64,000 bases of DNA from Palaemon carinicauda (Eukaryota > Arthropoda > Malacostraca > Decapoda > Palaemonidae), in contig NC_090731.1 of the NCBI RefSeq assembly GCF_036898095.1, forward strand, positions 143,593,716-143,657,715, in the 5' to 3' direction. Within the stretch, counting starts at the first letter, position 1. Each line of letters starts with the position of its first letter. Positions 49,435-58,400 of this stretch are shown here, piece after piece. The translations under genes and the position numbers were made by a program. The notes under the pieces were generated by a model. That model made no database searches, had not been told where the DNA came from, and worked only from the letters and a program-made list of their open reading frames with translations.

Positions 49435-52400
49435 GAAGGGAGACGAGGTAGCTGACACCTGGGAATAATTCGCTGTCATCGGTCAACTTGTTGTCGTCTT
49501 ATGAATCGTGAAAATTGTTGAGAAGTTTACTCTACATGCACACGCAATATTTGCTATCTAGTTTCTTGATAATGGCTACTTTAATTTGCCATTTCTTTAC
49601 ACTACAACCATTATCACCTCTAATTTTGTGCTTCATTGCACTACCACTAGCAATCTGATTATCAGCCATAGTTATTGTTATTGTATTTTATGGAAATAAT
49701 ACAAAAAAGTGTCAACAGGTAACACAAACTGCTACAATTAGTACAATAGCAAACACAATTGATTGTGAATAAAGTGGGTTGGTGCTGAACATCATGGGTT
49801 ATGGATTAGAGCAGGGGCTTAGGGGCCCAGTCAGAAGTGGCACCAATTTAAAAATCATAACTCCACGGAGTTTACAACTTATTTTGGACTAGTGGTAGTT
49901 TGCTTTTGTAAATCTGAAATTTTGTAAATTGGACTCTGTATTAGTGTCTTCAATATCCTTCAATATCTGACAAGGTATGGCAACTAATTTCCTGAAGCTT
50001 CGCAGCTACTATTCGTCTAGTATTGTAATAAAAATCTGTCGTGAGTAGATCTTGCTTACATAATTCCAATTCTTTATTGAAAAGAATAGGGGATTAAGGT
50101 GTGGTTTTTCAATACTGTTCTAGAAATATATAAGACCAAATCAGGGAAGGCTGTTCAAAAAAAAAAAAAAAAAAATTCTTGTGTACTGTAAGATATTGTG
50201 AAGAGAAAACTAAATTCAATGAAAGATAATTACCAGTAACCTTTGAAGTGTCTGGGTTTGCATTACTATAATATTTAGAAAATAAGTAAACAAAAATGCT
50301 AAAAGATTTGAATAGTACACTTATGGTTTGAGGGACTAGCTCTGGTTCTTTTACAGCTCAAGTGGGTGTCCTAATGGGGCATGATTTAGCTGTTAAAAGC
50401 AAGTGTTCTGAAGAGTGAATAAAAGAAAAAATTATTGACTTAAAAATTCTAGCCGTATTTTTCTCAAAATTAGATTAAGCTTCAGTATATATTTATTTGT
50501 ATTGACAGTTTAATACTTCATATTTAGCTCTCTTATCAAACTGTATGCACCTTTCTTAAATTAAAAGTAGATGTTGTGGTGAATGATAAATGACCTGTGT
50601 GAATACACTGTACTTGCACATCTTATCTAAAGTATTTTGTTCATCTTTTGTCCATACTTATTGAGAAAAAAAAAATTACATGTTTGATAAATGCCCTTAG
50701 CCCTGGTTTGAAGTCTACTTCTACATGTATACATGGTTCTCTTGACAGTTTTTTTTAAATTTTTTTATTTAATGCCACAAGCAATTTGTATAATGTTACT
50801 GTATTTAATAATTTTTTTCTTATTTCCTTTCAATATCTGGTTTAGAATACTGTCACATTAGTCTTGACTGTGTTGTGTAATTTTCAATATTTAACTTAGC
50901 CGGTGATTATAATAGCTGCAACTCTGTTGCTCGACAGAAAACTCTAAGGTAAAACTCGCCAGCGATCGCTACACAGGTTGCGGGTGTGCCCAACAGCGCC
51001 ATCTGTCGTCCAGATACCCAGTACTCAATGTAAACAAAGACTCAATTTTCTCTCTGTCGTGCTATCGACAAGACGTACTTACTCGCTGTTGCTAAACTGG
51101 AGTTTTTTCACAACTAATTGGTGAAGTACATTATTCTAGTTTTGAGCTTTCGCTGTGCAGGGTTTCTCTTCACACAAATCCTTGAACTCTTTTTGATAAC
51201 GGATTCTTTGTTGATGACTTTTTGATAGTTTTTTGAATTCCCCTTTGACCAATTCAAAATGGCTGACCCTTCACAAGTCCCAAAATTTAGGAAGTGCAAT
51301 GCTAGGGACTGTTCAAGGCGTCTTCCGAAGGCTTCTATCGACCCTCACACTGTTTGTTCCAATTGTCGGGATAAAACCTGTCAATTGGAAGATCGGTGTG
51401 AGGAGTGCGTTGGGCTTTCGGAATTCGATTTTATCGAATTCCAAAAGTATACACGTAGGCTAGAGAGAGATAGAGTTAGGAGAAGTTCCTCTCGTTCTAT
51501 TGATATTTCCTCTCCTCATGCCCCACAACCTATTCCTTCCCCTGTAGTGGTTGCTCCTAATCCCCCTCCTGGCACTCAGGAACCTTCGATGGCTGATATG
51601 ATGTGTGCCATCCAAGCTCTGGGTGAGAGAGTGAGTCCCTTGCTAGTGACCGTAATCAACTTATGGCGGATGTGAAGGAGCTGAAGTGCAAAAGTGCAGT
51701 GGGAAGTGTTAAAGTGAGTGATAGTGTTGTGGATAGTGTTGCGCTTGAGGGTTCGTCTGTTCGTGCCTGTCGTCGTCCTAGTCCGGGACCTCTTGCAAGC
51801 TCCCAAGTCCAGGGGAGAAGCAATGTCGTACGACAAATGGGTTCGAGAGGCTTTAATCAGCGAACAGACGTTCCCTCCGTGGTATCGGGCGTATCTACCC
51901 AAGATCGCCCCTGCCTAACTAAGACGAGAGAGCCCATTTATACCTCGTCTTCGGAAGGTGTTTCTCGCAAGAAACCCTGGACCAAGGTCTCACGACCGTT
52001 AAAGCGCAAGTCGGTCCCTTCCGCACAAGTCCAACGGCCCAGTTGTAGCCACTGGGTCAGTTCGGACTCGCTGCAGTCATCCGATGACTGCTCACCTCCT
52101 AAGAGAGGCAAAGCGGTACCGCTTCAGACAGTTACACCGTCTGTCGCCGCACCTGCTCCTGTAGACCCTAAGTGGTCTCTACTGCAAGACATGCAGTCTA
52201 AACTTACGTCTCTTATGCAGGACTTTCGTGCGGAGAAGGTTGCTGCCGCACGAGCTAGTGCAGCTCCTTGCCTACAACCGCCCACACGATCGGTTGTGCG
52301 TCCTGTGGACGCTGAGGTAACCTTCTCACGCACTCCAGTTGAGAGAGTTCTGCCACCCATGCGTTCCAGTGTGATCTGCCAGCCGCATGTTGACGTTCAG

Positions 52401-55400
52401 CGACGCACGGAGGTCTCCGTTGACGTTCGTGAGGTTCAACAACCGTCAGAGTTGTTTTGTTTTGACGCGGTGCGTCAACCTCCGCAACCCAGTGTGGTTG
52501 CCACTGCTCACCCACATCAGTCCAGACAGTCTGGAGTAGACGCTGTGCGTCCCCGCGCTGCTATGGTTGTTGCCAGCTCACAGACTGGGCAGCAGTTCCA
52601 TGACGTTGCGTCCGGCTCGGTCACGCATGCACCCGTGCGACCGGACTCAGCTATCCAGCCGTTACCCACTCCGTTGCCGTTCCCTCATCAGTTATCGGAT
52701 GAGGGACTTTCTGATGATGATGTTGCTGCACACGTAGATGAACCGCATTCAGAACTGGACGAGCCTAAGTCTACGCAACCCTCTTTGGACTTTAGAAAAG
52801 TTTTGGCCCTTTTCAAAGAGATGTTTCCGGACCAGTTTGTTTCTGTGGCTCCGCGTTCTCCTCCGTCAGAGTTTGTGTTAGGCATGCCGTCAACCACTCC
52901 TGCCTTTACTAGACTCGTCCTCGCACGCTCGTCCAAGAGAGCTTTGCGGGTTATAGGAGAATGGCTGCAGTCCAAGAAGAGTTTAGGGAAGACAGCTTTT
53001 TCGTTTCCCCCTGCTAGACTCTCTTCTAGATCGAGCGTCTGGTATGCCACGGGAGAAGTTCTCGGCTTGGGAGTTCCTGCCTCTGCCCAGGGCGACTTCT
53101 CAAGTCTTGTAGACTCTCCCCGCCGCCTTGCCATGAGACGCTCAAAGATATGTTGGTCATCTTCGGACCTGGACCACCTTTTGAAAGGTATCTTTAGAGC
53201 CTTCGAAGTTTTTAACTTCTTAGACTGGTGTCTAGGAGCTCTAAGCAGAAAGATATCTCCAACAGATAAGGAGACTTCCTTGCTCATTATGTCCTGCATG
53301 GACAAGGCCGTACGTGATGGGTCTAATGAGCTTGCTGCATCATTTGTGTCCGGAGTCCTTAAGAAGCGTGAAAACCTATGCTCATTCCTTTCAGCTGGAG
53401 TTACACCATGCCAGAGATCCGAACTTCTGTTTGCTCCTCTTTCCAAGTGCCTTTTTCCAGAAGACCTGATTAAGGAAATTGCCGCTTCTTTGATACAGAA
53501 GGACACTCACGATCTTGTTGCGTCCTCCGCTCGCAAAGCCACCCCTTTGCCTACCTTGTCAGCTAGACCAAGGATGGACACTCCAGCGTCCCGTTTTATT
53601 CCGCCCTTTCGTGGCAGAGCCTCCAGCAGAGGAGGTGCTCGTGCCGAAGGGAAACAAGGAAAGAAGAAAGGAACCAAGTCCTTTAAGGGCAGAGTCTGAC
53701 TGCCAGCTTCTTCAGACAGCAGTGGGAGCCAGACTCAAGAACTTCTGGCAGACCTGGGAAAAGAGAGGCGCAGATGCACAATCTGTGAAGTTGCTCAGAG
53801 AGGGGTACAAGATCCCGTTTGTACGGAAACCCCCTCTAGCAACGTCTCCCATCGATCTCTCTCCCAGGTACAGAGAGGAAGACAAGAGACGAGCCTTGAA
53901 ACAGGAAGAGTCTCTTTTACTAGAGAAGGGAGCGGTGGTCAAAGTCTCGGACCATCAAACCCCGGGATTCTACAACCGCCTCTTCTTGGTGTCAAAGAAG
54001 ACAGGAGGGTGGAGGCCGGTGCTAGACGTCAGTGCGCTGAATGTCTTTGTCACAAAGCAGACGTTCTCCATGGAGACCACAAAGTCGGTTCTAGCAGCGG
54101 TCAGAAGGGAAGACTGGATGGTCTCTTTAGACCTAAGGGACGCCTACTTCCACGTCCCCATCCACCCGGACTCCCAACCTTTTCTGAGATTCGTTTTCGA
54201 AAAGGTTGTCTACCAGTTTCAAGCCCTGTGCTTTGGCCTAAGCACAGCTCCTCTTGTGTTTACGAGGCTGATGAGGAATGTAGCCAAATTCCTTCATTTA
54301 GCGGACATCCGAGCCTCCCTCTATTTGGACGACTGGCTTCTCAGAGCTTCTTCCAGTCGTCGCTGTCTGAAGGGTCTAAAGTGGACTCTAGATCTGACCA
54401 AGGAATTGGGTCTCCTGGTCAATATGGAAAAGTCACAAGTGGTCCCATCCCAAACTATTGTGTATTTAGGGATGGAGATTCACAGTCTAGCTTTTCGGGC
54501 TTTTCCGTCGGCCCCCAGAACAAGCCAAGCCCAGTTATGCATCCAGAACATGCTGAAGAAGGAACGATGTTCAGTCAGGAAGTGGATGAGTCTGATAGGG
54601 ACGCTATCATCCCTGGAACAGTTTGTGTCATTAGGAAGACTACACCTCCATCCTCTTCAATATCACCTAGCATTTCACTGGAAAAAGGACAAGACGCTAG
54701 AAGCGGTCTCGATCCCCATTTCCGAGAAGATGAAGTCTTGCCTGACGTGGTGGAAGGACAGTATCAGCCTCAGAGAGAGTCTGCCCCTGGCTGTTCATAC
54801 TCCCAACCACGTTCTCTTCTCGGACGCATCGGACGTAGGCTGGGGCGCGACATTAGACGGTCGGGAATGTTCGGGAATATGGAACTCGAGTCAAAGGACA
54901 ATGCATATCAACTGCAAGGAGCTACTGGCAGTACATCTGGCCTTGAAAAGCTTCAGGTCTCTCCTTCAAGGCAAAGTGGTGGAGGTGAACTCGGACAACA
55001 CCACTGCTTTGGCTTACATCTCCAAGCAAGGAGGGACCCACTCACTGACGTTGTACGAGATCGCAAGGGACCTGCTCATCTGGTCAAAAGGTCTAAACAT
55101 ATCGCTAGTAACGAGGTTCATCCAAGGCAACTTGAATGTCATGGCAGATTGTCTCAGTCGGAAGGAAGGGACAAGTAATTCCAACAGAATGGACCCTCCA
55201 CAAGGATGTATGCAAGAGACTTTGGGCCACTTGGGGCCAACCAACCATAGATCTCTTTGCAACCTCGATGACCAAGAGGCTCCCAATATATTGCTCACCA
55301 ATCCCGGACCCAGCAGCAGTTCATATAGATGCCTTTCTCCTAGATTGGTCACATCTGGATCTATACGCATTCCCACCGTTCAAGATTGTCAACAAGGTAC

Positions 55401-58400
55401 TGCAGAAGTTCGCCTCTCACGAAGGGACAAGGTTGACGCTAGTTGCTCCCCTCTGGCCCGCGAGAGAATGGTTCACCGAGGTACTTCGATGGCTAGTAGA
55501 CGTTCCCAGAACTCTTCCTCTAAGGGTGGACCTTCTACATCAGCCACACGTAAAGAAGGTACACCAAAGCCTCCACGCTCTTCGTCTGACTGCCTTCAGA
55601 CTATCGAAAGACTCTCGAGAGCTAGAGGCTTTTCGAAGGAGGCAGCCAGGGCGATTGCTAGAGCAAGGAGAACATCCACCCTTAGAGTCTACCAATCGAA
55701 GTGGGAAGTCTTCCGAAACTGGTGCAAGTCAGTATCTGTATCCTCGACCAGTACCTCTGTAACTCAAATAGCTGACTTCCTCTTATACCTGAGGAAAGAA
55801 CGATCACTTTCAGCTCCCACTATCAAGGGTTACAGAAGCATGTTGGCATCAGTCTTCCGTCACAGAGGCTTAGATCTTTCCAACAATAAAGATCTACAGG
55901 ACCTCCTTAGGTCTTTTGAGACCACGAAGGAGCGTCGTTTGGTTACGCCTGGTTGGAATTTAGACGTGGTACTAAGATTCCTCATGTCAGACAGGTTCGA
56001 GCCGCTACAATCAGCCTCCCTGAAAGATCTCACCTTAAAGACTCTTTTCCTGGTATGCTTAGCCACAGCTAAAAGAGTCAGTGAGCTTCATGCCTTCAGC
56101 AAGAACATCGGATTTTCGTCAGAAAAGGCTACATGTTCACTACAACTTGGTTTTCTGGCTAAAAACGAGCTGCCTTCTCGACCTTGGCCGAAATCGTTCG
56201 ATATTCCCAGCTTATCGAATATGGTTGGCAATGAACTAGAAAGAGTCTTATGCCCTGTGAGAGCTCTTAAGTTCTATTTAAAACGAACTAAACCTTTACG
56301 AGGCCTTTCTGAAGCTTTATGGTGTTCAGTTAAGAAACCATCTTTGCCTATGTCAAAGAATGCTTTATCCTATTTTATCAGACTGTTAATACGAGAAGCT
56401 CATTCCCATCTGAGTGAGGAAGACCAAGCATTGCTGAAGGTAAGGACACACGAAGTTAGAGCTGTCGCAACTTCCGTGGCCTTTAAACAAAATAGATCTC
56501 TGCGAAGTATAATGGACGCAACCTATTGGAGAAGCAAGTCAGTGTTCGCGTCTTTTTATCTTAAGGATGTCCAGTCTCTTTACGAGGACTGCTACACACT
56601 GGGACCATTCGTAGCAGCGAGTGCAGTAGTGGGTGAGGGCTCAACCACTACAATTCCCTAATTCCATAACCTTTTAATCTTTCTCTTGAAATGTTTTTAT
56701 TGTTTTTTGGGTTGTCCGGAAGGCTAAGAAGCCTTTCGCATCCTGGTTGATTTGGCGGGTGGTCAAAGTCATTTCTTGAGAGCGCCTAGATTAGGGGTTT
56801 TGATGAGGTCCTGTTGTATGGGTTGCAACCCTTGATACTTCAGATCCTAGGGGTCGCTCAGCATCCTAAGAGGATCGCGAGGCTCCGTAAGGAAGACGTA
56901 CTTAAAAAGGCAGAGTAATTGTTCAAGTCGACTTCCTTACCAGGTACCTATTTATTTTGTTTTTGTTATTTTGATAACTTCTAAAATGAAATAAAAACTC
57001 TTAGCTCATAATAATGTAAACATATATTGCTGGTCTCTACCCACCCCCCTGGGTGTGAATCAGCTATTATAATCACCGGCTAAGTTAAATATTGAAAAAT
57101 GTTATTTTGATAATAAAATAAATTTTTGAATATACTTACCCGGTGATTATAAATTAAAGGACCCTCCCTCCCCAATAGAGACGTAGTGGAACGAGGAGAA
57201 AATTGAGTCTTTGTTTACATTGAGTACTGGGTATCTAGTCGACAGATGACGCTGTTGGGCACACCCGCAACCTGTGTAGCGATCGCTGGCGAGTTTTACC
57301 TTAGAGTTTTCTGTCGAGCAACAGAGTTGCAGCTATTATAATCACCGGGTAAGTATATTAAAAAATTTATTTTATTATCAAAATAACATTTTTTTAAAGA
57401 TTTTAATCATACATTCAACTTGACAGATTCTATATCTAACAATTGCCTATGACTGGATGGCATTTGGTCATGACCTTCAGGACAGATTGAACAAAGGAGA
57501 AGAGATCTTCTTCTTCTGCTTCTATTTTTTAAAATTCATCACCTCTGATGACTTCACCATAGGAAGGAGGTAAGGTGTTGTGTTCTGAATTGATATCTTT
57601 GACCAAAATTAATCAGAAATTATTTAAAATGTGGAGGCTACTGGAATTTCTAAAGTAACCATTAGATTGTTTTTTTATATGACATTTAGTAGTTTAAAAC
57701 CATGAAAGGCTGAAAAACCATGAAAAGGACAACATTGACCATCCGTGATGAAATCTTTACAGGGATATTGCTGTTATTTTACCATATGCAGTGTTCCTTA
57801 GACATATGGACAATATTCTCTTGGACTTCTTGTTTATTTCTCAGGCACTGTGGAAAAGAGTGCAAAACCCAATTAAGTAAATATGCAGTACTAAGAGAAT
57901 TAATTATGGAGATGATATTGAGGTACAGTACTTTCTGTAGTACCCCTATTTAGAAAATATTGTGAAGTTTCTTAAAATCAGTGGAATTAATTCTTTGTTT
58001 AGTACTTTATGAATGAATACATAGTTTGCAAGTGCTAGGAAAATAAATGCTATATGGATGAACACTAAAGTTGTAAGAAATATTGAATATATTCAAACTT
58101 CAATTCTATGCAGTATAATCACACAGCAATTGTAACTAGGATGAATTTAAAAAAATCCTTAGGCTTATCTGATTCTTATATTGTACATACAATATGCCAT
58201 CTAGTTCCAAAACCATAAATTGATATTTTGAACAAGTAGTTGTAATCTACACTTTAGGCTCGGTGAAGTATTCTTGAATTGTACATTTTATTGTGGCAGC
58301 CATATTGCTTTGCCTTTAACTACTGTCTTCAAAACAGTTTTGAGGATAATGTATACTATTATTAGGTACAGGTCTGTAGATACTATCCTTGAGATATTTG

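Larger units (their letters stand above)
50881..57389 (+). mobile_element. Full-length DIRS retrotransposon, distinct family (element C)
   Basis: Left ITR 50881-51055, ORF1, RT/RNase H, recombinase, ICR (about 57064-57150) and right ITR (about 57200-57389). ITRs are inverted: GATCGCTACACAGGTTGCGG at about 50964 is mirrored at about 57265-57285. The ICR reads as the complement of the left end (TTAAATATTGAAAA) joined to the complement of the right end (ATGTTATTTTGATAATAAAA), which places the outer ends at 50881 and about 57389. No target duplication; both junctions lie in T runs. There are only two frame lesions, so it is the youngest DIRS here. It ends about 38 bp before MTMR14 exon 9. Confidence 0.92.

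Noticed and set aside
48634..49486. Long open frames rich in Lys/Arg/Glu (minus) or Leu/Phe/Ser (plus)
   Set aside because: They are translations of a CT-rich simple repeat and are open in several frames at once. No coding signature remains outside the repeat.
53515..56661. A novel single-protein RT-RNase H-recombinase fusion
   Set aside because: The conserved RT C-terminal extension lies in another frame over the linking segment, and a four-base tandem duplication marks the frame change. It is better explained as a lesion.
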